64,000 nucleotides of DNA. It comes from Heliopora coerulea. Lineage: Eukaryota; Cnidaria; Anthozoa; Scleralcyonacea; Helioporidae. A program made the translations under genes and the position numbers. This document shows, one piece after another, positions 1 through 14,127 of the stretch. The notes below the pieces were generated by a model that saw only the letters and a list, made by a program, of their open reading frames with translations, was not told where the DNA came from and did no database searches. The stretch spans positions 4,196,001 to 4,260,000 of the forward strand of contig JASJOG010000006.1 of the NCBI GenBank assembly GCA_030142905.1, in the 5' to 3' direction. Each line of letters opens with the position of its first letter. The stretch's first letter is position 1.

Positions 1-1563
1 ACTGTAGGTTTTTGTACAAAGGGTCCTGCGCACGACTGCAGCAATAATCAGTGGAACTCAGGTAAATGAGTTGCGAAAGATGTTGTCTTATTAACTTCTT
101 GCTAATAATTATCTTGAAGGAAAGCGCCCGCATGCCTAATGATATTGGGTGATTTTTGTTTTGGCAAACAATAACCACAGATAACCATGTCCAAGTTGCT
201 TCGGGTCAGCCTCGGATATCCAGGACACTGATATTTATGAAACGCACCAGTGAATTTCACCTCTTCAATGCGCAAATGTTTTTCTTAACCACCTGTATGT
301 TTACACTTTAGACTTCTCAGACTTTAACCTGACACCTCGGAAGAAAACCGTCGAACAAAACTACAAAGATTGCCTTTTTCCAATGTTCGTCTTTTGGTGA
401 CCAGCCAGTTGTACTCGAAATTTTTAGTTGTTTCCGCGGTTGCTAGGGTGTTTATGCGAGCCCGCGCTTCCGAAGTACAACCGTGGAACCGTGTATTTTC
501 TGTTGCTTTTAATGTTCCCTTGGTTGCTTTGCCGTTCAGTTTGATGACCTATTGGTGCTATGTGAACAGTGGTGCAATGTGTGGTTAATCAGCTGACCGC
601 ATGTGAGCATAAGTATAAACATAAGGACAAAACGAAAGGCAAAACAAAGGAATGAAGTCAAACCTGCGACATATCGATCATCGTAATCATAAACATAAGA
701 TCATAGTCCAAGCATTAGCCATGAGCCGAACAAAAGACGAAACAAAGAAAAATTCTTGCTGTTTTATCTTTGCAAGTTCCTGAGGAGATATCACGCTTTG
801 TTTTCGATTTGATCTTGTCCTTATACTTACGTCGCTCTTGTGAACCAGGCTTAAGCCTTGAGTATCGCCGCTGAGTCAAAACATGCAAAGCGACAAAGCT
901 ACGCATGATTAACTGCCCGTGTCGCCCTCTGTCCCTCCTAATTAATGGTCTCCTCGTACACACGGTAACTGGTCTAACGAACACTTTACTTCAGGCAGGT
1001 TCCTAGTGCATTATGGTCACGTTTAGCACGTAATTTTGAAATTCCAATTTTGTCGGTTTCCTTTTCAGCAATACACACCCCGGTGCATTGAATATTTGAA
1101 AAAGTTTGTATATGGCTGTGATGCAAAACGATACATCATTTTCGCTGGTGTAACCTAGGCGAGGTCTATTTTACAATTGCCACAACGTAAATCAAATAAC
1201 CGTTCTGCTCGCTGAGCAGTAAGATACATGTTAATCTTATGAGCGTGACGTTTTATTCAGAACCGTCCATCAATCGTATTGCTTACAGATGAACTGCGTG
1301 CGTGCAGGTTTAATGTAACCTTGTGTGAATTTAATTTACCTTAAAATATGCTGCTGTACCCTAACCCCAATGCGTTGTGAGTCCTTTCCTGTCGGAGGTT
1401 CTGTAATCTTCGTGTCGGTCGGTCATCTGTTCATTCGTTTCGATTGTTCGGTCATGTCTGTCGGTCGGTAGTCTCAGTGAATCGTATACTTAGGTCGGTA
1501 AACCTGTACGTTGGCCTGCCCGCCTGTCCATTTGCGTTACCGTACGTTGGTCTGCCTGCTTCA
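1..1563. other. Upstream integrin intron, no exon seen
   Basis: No FG-GAP-like exon recognised. There is an imperfect inverted repeat between about 607-650 and 790-835 (ataaggacaaaacg versus cttgtccttat), probably a decayed MITE, and a low-complexity GGTCGGT/CTGCCTG region at 1410-1570. Confidence 0.4.
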
Positions 1564-1571
1564 CTGCCTGT

Positions 1572-2171
1572 CAGTGATGTAACGAGGCAAATTGCCACCC
1601 GAGGCATGAGTGGAAAATGCTGCCCCTCCTCCCCCCCCCCCCTCAAAAAAAAAAGGGAAAAGCAATATATAATTGCTCCGTTTACAAGGAAAATAGAATG
1701 GATTTTTACCTTCGTCGTTGCGGCTACGGTTAATACAACGGCGAAAACATTGCCACTGTTTTGACGACTACCATTGTTACTAGTTTACATGAAAGTTAAA
1801 CATAAATCCACCGTAAAGCTGTGAAGCTTCAAGCTCTAGCTCCCAGACCTGTGCGGACTTCCATGATAGCGACGGTGAAAGTGGCCGACTCCGGGAATGA
1901 GGTCAAATTTCCCAGGCTGAGACTTACACAGATGGTCAATTTTCCCTGGGTTTCCTGCACCCCTCTCCTCTTGGGAGGGGAAAGGATTTTATGGTAGTTA
2001 TGACACCCTAGTAACATTCTTTTGCGCTGCTGTAGCAAATTAAGCCTGATATTTATTTTAACCAGTTGTGGGTCAACGTTTTCAGGACACTGATGACCGA
2101 AAATGCCGCCCCCCCAAAAAAGTGCCGCCCGGGGCAGTTGCGCCTATTGCACCCCCCTCGTTATGCCACTG
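1572..2171. mobile_element. hAT-type non-autonomous element with 8-bp TSD
   Basis: Ends CAGTGATGTAACGAGG and, inverted, CAGTGGCATAACGAGG. It is flanked on both sides by the identical 8 bp ctgcctgt (1564-1571 and 2172-2179), the hAT hallmark. The right end belongs to the same family as 53079-53519 in opposite orientation (shared block about GGGCGGCACTTTTT and CATCAGTGTCCTGAAAA). No transposase reading frame. Confidence 0.85.
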
Positions 2172-2460
2172 CTGCCTGTCCACCTTCTCGATTGCGCGTT
2201 CGATTTTCGTAGGTTGACCGAAACCTTTCTGTTTTCGTTGATATGCATAGTAAGCGACAGAAAGTGTCCTGCTTATCTCGTTGTGTACCTGATATTCAAT
2301 ATAGCGACAAAAAATAAAATCTAGATACGAAGACTTTTTATCCGTCTGTCGTAATATTTGTTGTCGTTTATCGTGGTGTATTTTCTTGTTACTTGATCTC
2401 ATTTGTCAGAATATTTTTTGTCTTTTGAACCGATATTTGTCCTACCTTATTAAATTTTAG

Positions 2461-2513
2461 AAAGGCTCTTACTTCGGAATGTCTATGTGCGCTTGTGACT
2501 TTGATGGCGATGG
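2461..2513 (+). CDS. Integrin alpha exon a: FG-GAP blade 5, first half
   Basis: Begins after ttttag and ends before gtgagtc with two bases of a Gly codon. It reads [17 protein letters not shown], the FG-GAP core plus the start of a Ca-binding loop. The preceding exon is not visible in 1-2460. Confidence 0.9.
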
Positions 2514-5500
2514 GTGAGTCTCTAAAAATATTTAACTAAATAAATAATTACATTTCGAACTTTGTGATGTCCGATAAGCCAAACTATGACCCAGCAGGCA
2601 ACCAGTTGTACTGGGAACCCCAGCTTGTGTTATTTCTTTCTCCTGAGAAGACTGTTTATATTTATGTCGGTTTGGACAAACCAATCAACTGACGTTCGAT
2701 GGACGTTGTTAGGCTCAGATCCTCAAAAGGAATTTCTGGTCTACAGACGGAATCGATGTCGTAATTGTCCTGTTGCCAGTCAGAAGCTCTAACCATTGAC
2801 ATACCGAAACGTACTTTCGGTTCAAAATTGTTCGTATTGAAGGTAACGCTATGCAGCTGATACAAGGTATAATTAACATTTCATACTTGAAATCTTCGTT
2901 CTCTGAGTGTTCATACGGTGATATTTGAACGTTGCACCAGCCATCATCAGGTTACAGTTTCGATCTCTTTGGCTAAGGAAAATTTCCCGAGGATTAGAAC
3001 TGGTCTAACGTTTATTGGTTGTTACTAGTAATTCCCAACTCGCGCATTCACTACGCTTATCACGTCATAACTAATCAACTGTCAAGTTTATTTGGGCCAC
3101 AGAATAGGTAGTCAACCAGAAGTCCAACTCACTGTCGGCGGTTCTGATGTTTGTGTTCTCGCGCACGTCGCCTCGCGCATCATAAATTCAAACGCTGTCA
3201 TCTTCGTAGCAAGTTCCCCTGGCAGTTTTGACCTTACCGCGACTTTTTGCTGCTTAAATGTAAACACGGCAAAGTTTAATTGATAACATCGTAAAAATCC
3301 AAAAATGACTTTAATTTTATCAACTTTATGGCGATAGAAGTATGGAGTGGTCTCGTGCTGTGTCCCTCGTTGGCAGATCGAAACAGCTGATTTCAATATG
3401 GCATCCAAAGCAATCGCATGATTATGTCCGATGAAGTGAGAGTGAAAAAAAAATCGAGCACCTTTTTGAAATAAAAGGCAAGGTGTGAAACTACTGCAAC
3501 AACATTTAATCTAGTGGAGCTAACTTTATCGATCGTTCCCAACAACTTCTTCACTTTTCCACGTTCACAGGACTTATGGACCAAATAATATATAATAATA
3601 ACATATATAAGAATTGTAGCCTGAAAATATTCTTGATGAAGTCGTGAATTTACTCTAGTGACTGCCGTTCTCATTTGTCTAAACAGATAATTCACGCTAT
3701 ATTTGGTATGGCTTTTATCCTGTTTTTGCAGACGACAGCAGTTAAGAGAGACTGCCGAGTTTCGTCCTTCGGTAAACGAAAAAAGCCATAATTTAATTTT
3801 GTTTTTAGTAGTTTGAACAACCAGGAGCAAATTCCTAGACCACCCCATACTTCCTTCGTCGTAGAGTTGATTGATTAAGTAATTTTTTTGTATTTTTACG
3901 ATGTTATGAATTAAACTTTGCCGTGTTTTCATTTTACTTGGAAAAAAGTCTCGGGTAGGGTTACAACTGCCGGGGGAACTTGCCAGGATCATGGCGGCCC
4001 GCGCATGTGCATAAAAAATTAGGCACAAATTTTCACGCGAGTTGGACTTCTGGTTCATTCCTTATTCTATGTTTGGGTTGTGAGCTCCCACGTGTGAGCG
4101 ACTGGTAGTTCTATCTGAACAGGACACGCTTACCTGGGCTCCAAATGTAGCGCTTACGTTTAGATGCCCCCAGGCACACATGCAACACAGGTTGTCACAG
4201 CTTTTTGTCTTCAGCCGTCTGATGAAGCTTTCGTATGACAAATGTGTCCTGCCTAGCGCTATTAAAAATGTAACAGCTGCATTTTTACGCATAGAACTTC
4301 AACAATTACGAACATTTTATGATTATTTTTGATGATTTCGTTGTTGTTGTGATTATGAAAATGCTCACAATTTGTATTGCATTTAAGCTTTTGTTGGTAA
4401 ATGCACTTCCTAAAAAAATGCTTTCGGAAGTTTGTTTGTTCCATTGAATTACATCCGCACAATTCCAAAAAGCTCTCTGCTCCCACAAGTTCTATAACAC
4501 GATGCAAACGGTGCATGTTGATAGACTCCTAGCCAGGAAGACCAGGAATAAGGTAAAATAATCGAAGTCTCTCTCTTTATATAGAATTTCCGAAATTGTA
4601 ATTGGAGCTCCTTACTATTCGAAATCTTTAAACAAGCCGGGATCTGGACGGGTTTATGTGTACAACAGTACGGTATGTCGAATTACTTCTTTGATGAAAC
4701 TTTACTAAATTCTAATTCTAACTAAAGAGCTGTTTGAAGAATGGAAGAGATGATCTAAGAGAAGGAGAGCAATGAAAAGACGAGAAAGTAACCTAAAGAT
4801 GAGAATTTTTCGTAAATTACCATGTCTGTGATATTTTAATGACAAGAACAGGTCGACATTTTCTTAAGCAAATTCTGACATGACTTCTTTATAGTAAAAT
4901 CATCTGATGTTAGTCAGGGTAGAATGATGGAGGAGCGATTGGAACAGAAAGCTGTTAAATTTTCGTGTGTAAAATTTTTCCGAAGGCGATAATATTTAGC
5001 AGTCATGAAAGTTTGCAAGATCATCAAAATTAGAAGGCATCATATGGCTTCCAGAAGGCAATATGATGAACGTATAAAAAGTGAACAAGTACACAAGTCG
5101 CCGTGAGTCGTGCCGAAAGCCTTCAATGACGATAGCAAACAAACTTGATTATTGCTTGTGGACACGACCAAAGACAATCCAATTTTCTTACGAGTTATTG
5201 TAGGACGACAAATTCGTAGCTTGACGTTGATATGTAATCCTCGTGCTCTCAAGCTATTTTTTTGGGTATCGTTCTCCTTTACCCGATGTATTCCCGCAGC
5301 ATAAAATCTTTGAGTCACGTTATTTGCCTCTTCATAAATGTACTCGAAAACGTATTTCTTTTGGCTATTCATTTTCCGGGCGGAAAGCGCAATCGCATTA
5401 TAAAGATCAGAGCCGAGCTCAGAATTCTTAAGTGTATCGCCATAGTATTGCGATACTTATTCTTAAGTGTAAGTCGAAAAGTTTTAAAACATGTTTACTG

Positions 5501-8500
5501 ATGTTTCATTGCGGCGTGCAACATTTTCAGAGTATAGATTTACAAAGGTGAGAAAAAACTATATATACGGATCTGTACTTTACATACTGGAATAATTAGA
5601 CGGCTAACCAATAGAAAACTGGGTGACCTGACAGGAAGTGACAGGCATACGGAAGAGTCAGGGTTCGAAATTAACGGTTGTCCGGTTGTCCCGGACAACC
5701 AAAATTAGGCAGGGACAACCAGATTGTATAGAATGGTTGCCCCTTGGGCAACCAATGTAGGCTGTGGCATTGGACTAATCTCTGACACTGTAGCAGGAGG
5801 CCAGCACGTAATATCAAAGTTGTTTGTCTTTGCAGAGTGAATAAAAACTAAAACTAACTAAAAATGGGTAAATGCAAGTTTCCCAACCGGGGACTTTCAG
5901 ACAACGCTTCTTTCATAAGTTTGATTCTCCCGAGTCTTTTTTGATTTACTGACTGACGTCACGTGACTGACGTGAGCCTGCAGTGCTTTTAGGAGCGGAC
6001 ACGCATTGTATTTGCTGCCAAATTGTTAGTTGTTGTTGAACAAAATAACAGAGGTGGTTTATTTAATTTGATTATATGAGCCTTTTCGGTACTTCGGTCG
6101 GAAAAGGACACAGAGAAATAACAATTCAGAGAACCTTTGTGGAACAAGCAAAGGCAATGAAGGTAATTTAATAGGAACAGCAGAACAACAACTGCCTGAA
6201 GAAAGCTCAAAGAAACGACTTCGCGCGTTTCAAGATTCATGGACGTCTGGGCGACCGTGGCTGGAATTTGATGAAAAACAAAACTATAAGGTAGATGAAC
6301 GATCTTCAAGCTCGATACTCAGAAAATGATTTCTGAGCCCCAGATGGGGATCGAACCCGCAACCTTCTGATGACCGGTTAGACGCTCTAACCATTGAGCT
6401 ACCGAGACTCAGATGGTGAGGTCTCGGTAGCTCAATGGTTAGAGCGTCTAACCGGTCCTGTGGTTGCCCCATGGACAACCGGACACATAAATAAATTTCG
6501 AACCCTGCGGAAGAGGAAAGTATTAGAGTAGAGAAAGAGGTGTAGAAGAGATATTTTCGTTGAGAGACGGTTTGTATTTAGAAATAAGTAAACTCTCACG
6601 AATGAGGAGTTCAAAGTTAGAGGAAGACCTGCAGGAAGAAATGATGGAAAAATCGTTGGGAGAAATGGCATGATTAGTCTGGCGAGTATGAGCTTGGATA
6701 CTAGAAGTAGGAAACGAAGTGGTTGCTCGTTTCTCACCCGTCAAAGGTGAAATTCTTTTACTATGTGTAGTCGACGGGGAAGGCTTCTGATTTCGGGAGC
6801 TCTGATATTTTCGGTAAAAATTAATCGCAATATTAAAATTTTTATGAAGTATACGGAAAGTCATTCAGCGAATATTACTAGATCTGTTGTTTAATCTGGG
6901 ACACGTTTGTTTTATTTTTCATTTTCATCACAGAATTTTTCGGAACCTATCGTATTAGAACCAAAAAAAACCGTAGCACGTGCGCTGTTTGGTAGATCAG
7001 TTGCCCCTCTTGGAGACGTGGATCTTGATGGTTATAATGGTAACTATAGTTGAAATTTTTCAATGATTGTCCTCGTTTGTTGTAATACGAACTATGAAAA
7101 CAGAAATGTCAAACACGTCAAAAAATAAAAAAGAAAAGAAATTAATGTTTAGATATATTAAAATGTATATCAGCGGCTGACCTGAATCAGATTTTCAAGA
7201 CACGTTGCAGTACATCCTACTTGTCGGCGGAGCAAGATGTTTTATACTGCAAACTAATTCTTAGGAAAAAAGAAAAAGTAGGACAACGGATTGCATTTAA
7301 TTGAATTTATAAATAAGTTTTACAAGTCGTAGACCTTTGAGTAACTTTTAATTAGTCATTAGGAGAATAGCCATTAGCGTTACAACTTTGAAGATTTGCA
7401 AATTTCAATCATTATATGGCAGCAAACTTGATTTACTTAAGTTTTCTATATGGTGTCCTTAACCATTATTTACGTAAATTTTCAGTTTCAGGTCTAGGGA
7501 ACCCTGGATCAAGCAAACTTGGTTGTTCAAAAATTTATTACATGGCATCTGGTTCATTTTCTTTTTTCGTTTTTAACGTGTTGTCTCCTTCGCATATTAA
7601 TGTTTTCCTCAGCTTGTAACCTGTTTATTTCACTTGATGTTTTCGCTGGCTAAAGATTCGTTCGTCGTTCTTTTATTCAAATAGCATCAAGAGATCAATA
7701 TTACGTCTGGAACATTAGCTTAGATTTTAAATACTCTCAATGATAGATGAACGTTCGTCAAGCTCTTAGCGCAGAAAAACGATTTCTGAGCCCCAGACGG
7801 GATTGAAACTGCAACCTTCTAATGACTAGTGAGACGCTCTATAACCATTGAGCTACCAAACTCAGATGGTGAGCTAAGGTGCAAGTTCGACATATGTGCG
7901 ACCTAAGCGGCAGCCACTACATGTTAATAATATTATAATGAGATATATATGTTGGAAATGTGGGAGCTTGGAGATATCCTGAATGATAGATGAACGTTCG
8001 TCAAGCTTTTACCTCTGAAAAACGATTTCTGAGCCCCAGGCGGGGATTGAACTCGCAACCTTTTGATGACCGGTTAGACTCTCTAACGACTGAGCTAACA
8101 AGACTTAGGTGGCGAGCTAAGGTGCAACTTGCAACCGTTATGAACCAATCAAATTATAGAATTTCCGTAGTCGGACTCACTTGATGCCACAGCCATATAA
8201 TAAAGCACGTGTAGTAAAGCAGATCTCAACGTTGCCATTACGTAACATGCCTTAATTACGTAGTATACAACAACCTGTGAGAACGTACATGAAAGATATT
8301 CATATACGTTAAAAAACTACCTAATTGATTGGTTCATTGGTTAATAAGCTATTCAAGAATTTATCTAATCTAAAATCGTAATAAAGACTAGTCTAAAATT
8401 ATATTAAATGTAACTGTAAATAGCACGGACATAGCTATAGGTCATTCACAGTTAATTTTTTAAAAAGTCAATTTTATTTAGATTTAGGTGTCGGTGAACC

Positions 8501-11500
8501 ATATGAAGAGGGCGGAGGTGCTCTGTATGTCTACCATGGCTCAAGCGCTGGACTAATTCGCACACCTGTTCAGGTACTATATAAGGTTATGTGGTTGTAC
8601 AGTATTAGTACCTCAAGTCATTAGCGCATGATAATCGTATACTGTTCTATCATTGTACATTAAGCTTTGTTGGCCAGGCCAAACGTCATATTGGTGGTAG
8701 TGGTATGGAGTCGCAGTATTGCGGATGATACGCGAATGTTTGCCAAGCTTGAATCATCAGAAAATATCAGAAGCTCACAAATATTTTACTGTGAATTTGA
8801 CGAACGTTTACATGACAACTATGATAGCTCTTTACTCGCACATACATAATATAAACGCACAATGTTTATTACCGTATCTCGGACTATGGCTTCGGCAACA
8901 CTGATTTGAGCTATTGCAAGTCAGTGAAAGAAGTATTTGTGCCGTTTAATTGCGAAAAAAAATTTTCGAGACAACGTTTACAAGGGTAACGAAATTTCAA
9001 GTTAGATTTTTCAACTCTACTCAGAAAATGCCCGAGAAAAATGTTTTGGTGATGTGGGTGTCGCCCGTTTTTTGTTACTGAAAAATCTTCGTAAATTTCG
9101 GTATGTTTATACTTGCGATTTTGTGCTTTGCGATTGACATCTTGGAATATGGATTAAACTGTTGAGAGCATTGGGTACAAACGTTAGCGAATCATAAGCA
9201 GATACCTTGCTGCAAAGACTGTCATAGGCTCATTGCATACACCAGAATGACAATCGCAACGTACAAAATGGCACGTGTAAATGGGTCTTGATGCTGTTTT
9301 TCTTAATTTACTGTAATTCCGATGCTTTAGGTTTCAATACCAGTTCACAGTACCGTAACCATGTCACTAAAGCAATTTCATTCACAGATTATTCGTGCCT
9401 CTGATCTGCCCTACAATCTTAAAACATTTGGATGGTCCATTGGGGGAGAGGTGGACCTCGATAATAACGGATATCCAGGTTTGTTGTAGTTAATAAATAC
9501 ATTTATGGCCCTTTTTCCAACCTTGAACGTTTGTCCACAACGTGCCCGTTATCGCAAATCATATTATTTCCGTATACTGTATTTAAGGCCACTAGTTCAT
9601 ATTAAATGCCTAATATGCCTCAAATTTAATTGAGGTTAATGTCTGAAAATTTGAAATTAAGGTAACGTTGCACTCTGTATAACCCAATTGAAATTTTATT
9701 ATCCTTTTAAAAACTCATTAGTAATTCAAGGAGAAATTATTAGGGGAAAATTTTTAGAGGAAAATATCAGACCAGGGTCTTGGTAGTACGGACCGAGCCC
9801 ACCTGGCAAGGTCCGTCCATAAAAGGCGCCGAACCAACCATGAACACGAAGTCAATGCGAGGTTTATTTTTTCTAAACAAGCAAAATATACTGATAAAAA
9901 TGTTACATGCGTATAGCATGTCAAAGAGTTCGCCGTCACGTGCTTATGCATGCACAGAGCACAAAGAAAGATCAATTTATCGCGAAATCCCGACTAAGAA
10001 CTAATAATTTTGACATCTAAACGAAAGCAATGCCTGTGAAGTTGGGTTTTTTCCTGAAGTAAGGAAGCGTCCATAAAGAAGCGAGCCAGTCTGGGTACCA
10101 AGCTGGCTCGGGTACTCGGACTGATTTTAACGAAGAGGTCTATCCCTCCCACCCAGGCTGGCTAGTTTAACGAGCTAACATTAATTATTTTTTGCACGAA
10201 GCACGAAGATCATGTTTTTACGAGCACGATTTCAATTTATGACGAACACATGAATGAACTCAACTTGTGAAATGAAAATTTTGTCAGAAAGTATCAGTCA
10301 CAGCAAACTTTATCGCCTGTACTGAGCTTTGACTTGTTAGCCCGGGTAGGCGGGCCAGCCTAGTCAATCGTGTTTACATGAGAAAAACGCTGCACGGGTT
10401 ACTGAGATCCCGGGTACGCAAAGCTAGATCATGTAAATTATTTCGGCATATCGAAAAATTATCTCAAACGCATAATCTCGCCCAAGCTTGTCGAGAAGAC
10501 ACAAAGTTCTGACGGGACTGGATTAGTCCAGGTACGATTTTCGCATATAAATACATTTATACATGCACGCATGCATACATACATACATACATACTGTACA
10601 TACATACATACATACATACATACATACATACATACATACATACATACATACATACATACATACATACATACATACATACATGCAAGCAAGCAAGCATAGG
10701 TACATACATGTGTATATGCTGTACGCATAGATGTGTACATACGTACATATATACAACCAAAACGGAAAGCGAGTTTTTGTTCCCCTAGCGATAGCCTTAG
10801 TAAATAGACCCCAAGCACGCCGACATTTGTACCCTCGCCCCTCGCTTCGCACGGTAGGCGAGGGAATTATAGCAGCCATGAACATATTCCGAAGTAAAGA
10901 CAATGTTGTTCCATGGTAACGACAGAATTACACATTTTGAGAGATATCTCATGTTCACGATACGTATTCTTCTGTTAGTTATACGCCGTCTCAAACTTGT
11001 ATTCTAATCATAAAAACTCCCATCAGTGAAGACTGTAGTATTAGATTTTTTTAGCTTCGTATGTGAATTGCCCAATTCAGACTACGTGATGTTTTGATTC
11101 TTCATCATGCTAATCTCTATGAGATGATGCATCTCTGAATATCATTAAATTTCAAAGAAACAGTTCTCCTGTCTAACATTACTTGATGTAAAACAGTGGT
11201 TCTCAAGTAATTTCTTCTGAGGGCTGCATTTTCCGGAGGTTCAGCGCTGGAGGCCAAGAACAGCCAACACGTTTAGTGTTATTAAATAAAGTTTGGGTCA
11301 GATAAGAACAAAAGAGGGGTACTTTCCACCGATCGGTGGTCGGGGAATTGTGCTATAATTTTTTTTTCCGACCTGATTTTTTTTCGCGGGCCGGATGAAA
11401 TTTTCTCGCGGGCCGCCTATTGAGAACCAGGGATGTAAAATGTGAAAACAAACATGGAAGGTACAGAGGTCTATTATAGGATGAAAATATAAGAAATTTG

Positions 11501-13734
11501 GGAAGCCACCTTAATGAAAAGAGTACGCAAAATTGTAAGATAGATCTCGTAGGGACCTGACAAAGGTTTTACCGGTGCCGGATATGGCAATGATGTTAAG
11601 AACAAGCAATGAAAAATCATTCTTATGGTTCAAAAAGCGGTTCAGAAGAATTTAGTGGTGGTCTTCTTCAATGCAATTGTTTTTGATACTTGGCAAACGT
11701 GGTTATCATATACAACACATCAGTTCAATCTTAAAACAGTACAATAAACTATAGAATCTGTTGTTTTAGTAATATTACATTAACTGTACTAGTTGCTTTC
11801 AGGTGGTTGGAAGTAATTTAGTCGAAATGCTTTGCTACCCCAGTTAGGTGGCGAGCCTTTTCGTAGCTGAAATGTTAAACATTACTGTCTTGCCTGTTTT
11901 GTAGATATTACTGTTGGAGCTTATACCAACGACTCGATCATGATTTTGAGGTAATTACTTGAAACAAACCATCAAGCAGAAATTTTTAATAGGAAGTTTT
12001 TAATGTTTATATACAAAATCAAGTTTTTCAAAGGAATTTTTTCTGGTATTAAAGAAGAGAGAAAATCGCTTGATGTCCCTGTTTGCGAGCTGGACCTATT
12101 AGCCTTTATTGCTTGATTAGCCAATCCAAACAATTAAACTGCGGTGGTGACCTTAGAATGCAAACAAGACGGATTTAACAGATTATGACAACTTGCGGTC
12201 TTCCACTACTCAGAAATTTTTAAATCATTAATGCATGACTATTATATAATAGAATGCAGTAAAATCATGACCCCATCTTGTGCTTGGAGTCCTGTTTCTA
12301 GTTCTTGTTTATCTTTGCGGTTAAGAGACTGATGGCTCAGTGCATATTACTACTCTCATCCAATCATGATGAGAGACCAGAAGAATAACCCTTCATGTTT
12401 GGGAGTCGTCTTACATCCAAGTGGTCAATCTCAGCCGTATACTATGTTCCACTCCAATACACTTTAATTCACCTCGTGTCCCCATTTCAACCCATGTAAT
12501 TCATAGTTTTTCATCCTATCCGACCAGTTCCTATCTCACCTTGTTTTACCCAATTGTGTTGTTTCGCTTTTGTTGATACGGCTCTATTATATTACACTTT
12601 TTTATTATCTTTTTCTATAGAACTCTTCCTGTCGTTGATGTCACCCCTTCCTTTGTATTAAACTCACAAGGAATAGATGTGTCAAACAGGAGCTGCACAG
12701 TGGATATTCCCGACTCAGGAAACACCAGTACTATCAATACTGTTTGGTGAGTGAACGGTGACGAAGTTTTTTTGTAAAATTATACAAATCAAACGAAACC
12801 AAGTCTTGACTCGGTTCCGTCAAGACGTGTCCCCTTGACTAAAAAAATCGTCTGGCGTTGGCCGGAGTAAAGCAATAGAAGTCTAATTCGGCCAGGGAAG
12901 AGTTATGCTGAGAATTTAGTCAGATTGACTGGTTCAGAACAAAAATTGTTCCGTCAAGCTCAGTTCAAAAAGATATAGATTATTTTGAGCTGGTCGTCAA
13001 ATTTAACTATCAGGCGTTTGAATAGTTTGATTTTTCAATAAATGTTTAATTCAATAAACAGACGAACAGTCAAGAGTGTCGGAAACGCTTTTAAGTTTTC
13101 GTTAAATTAGATACAGCATGCCCATCGATTATAAATAAAAGCTATACTTCGTTATCCGAGGAAAACCGGCATGATTTATTTTTGATTGTGTTTGGAAAGC
13201 AATAAAAAAGTTCATTTCTTTGATTAACCCAGTCCTCGTGTAGGAGCACATGTTTTGTCGTTCTCAGACCCTTGAAAAGCCTCGGGTTTCTTTCCTTTGA
13301 CGTCTTAGGCTTTTGACAAGTTATAGCAGTACAGTTTGCCTGAACGTAGGTAAATTACAGTAGATGAAAGCTAGTAATATTGGCCTGCTCATTGAAATGT
13401 ACCTGTAGTAAGATTTGCAATTTTGTGGCATTGTGGAGACCAAGTGGTTCGGTAGTGCTTGCAAAAAATTAATTCTTGGTTGTACCTACGGTCTAGTTAG
13501 TAGTGATGTAGATGCCAATGGCCTGGAAAGCAGCGGGGTGTCCGGGTGTCCAAACACCCTCACTTTCTGGACTCCGGGTGTCTAACATAAGCAGAAAACC
13601 CACAATATTTAGTCAAAAGGATGATTATTGTCGTTGCTGCGACGTACAGTCCTTTTTTAACAGATACGTATTTTACATACGTACGATAAGGTGACGAGTT
13701 AACAGACCACAAACCCAGAATGTAAGTACATGTA

Positions 13735-13774
<40 letters not shown>

Positions 13775-14083
13775 AAAATTCATTAATTTATGAGGAAAAG
13801 ACAAAAGAAAATAATAAGCGTGTCGGATCTATATATGTGATAAAGATACATGCGCCTTTATAGGTAAAGAAAAAGTTAAATTTTTTTAGCTTACGAAAGA
13901 TAAATTTCCAAACTTTCTTCACGAATTAGCGTATTAGTAGGTTCAATTTAGAAGACATTTAAACAACACTCAGTACGTGCTTTATCGGGTCTAAAACACT
14001 CGGCTATCGCCTCGTGTTTTATAAATGTATATATGTATATATGTATATACATATATACATAGCCGAAACGGTTCCGTCTGTAG

Positions 14084-14127
<44 letters not shown>

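Noticed and set aside
2871..2950. Possible further hammerhead relic (minus-strand CTGATGATGGCTGGTGC)
   Set aside because: The GAAA box is absent and no supporting stem or PLE sequence is visible.
3393..4058. 221-codon minus-strand frame as a host gene
   Set aside because: It runs into the inverted arm of a fold-back element and shows no recognised domain; kept only as part of that element.
5531..5547. Possible 17-nt micro-exon between integrin exons b and c
   Set aside because: Exons b (ends 4672, phase 0) and c (starts 6934, phase 0) join directly and give a complete FG-GAP transition.
13309..13349. Possible extra integrin exon (acceptor cgtcttag, donor gtaaat, reads [13 protein letters not shown])
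   Set aside because: It fits phase on the left but ends in phase 1, while exon 16509 needs phase 2. Joining 12746 directly to 16509 gives the expected CFDIEIS block, so no exon is missing.
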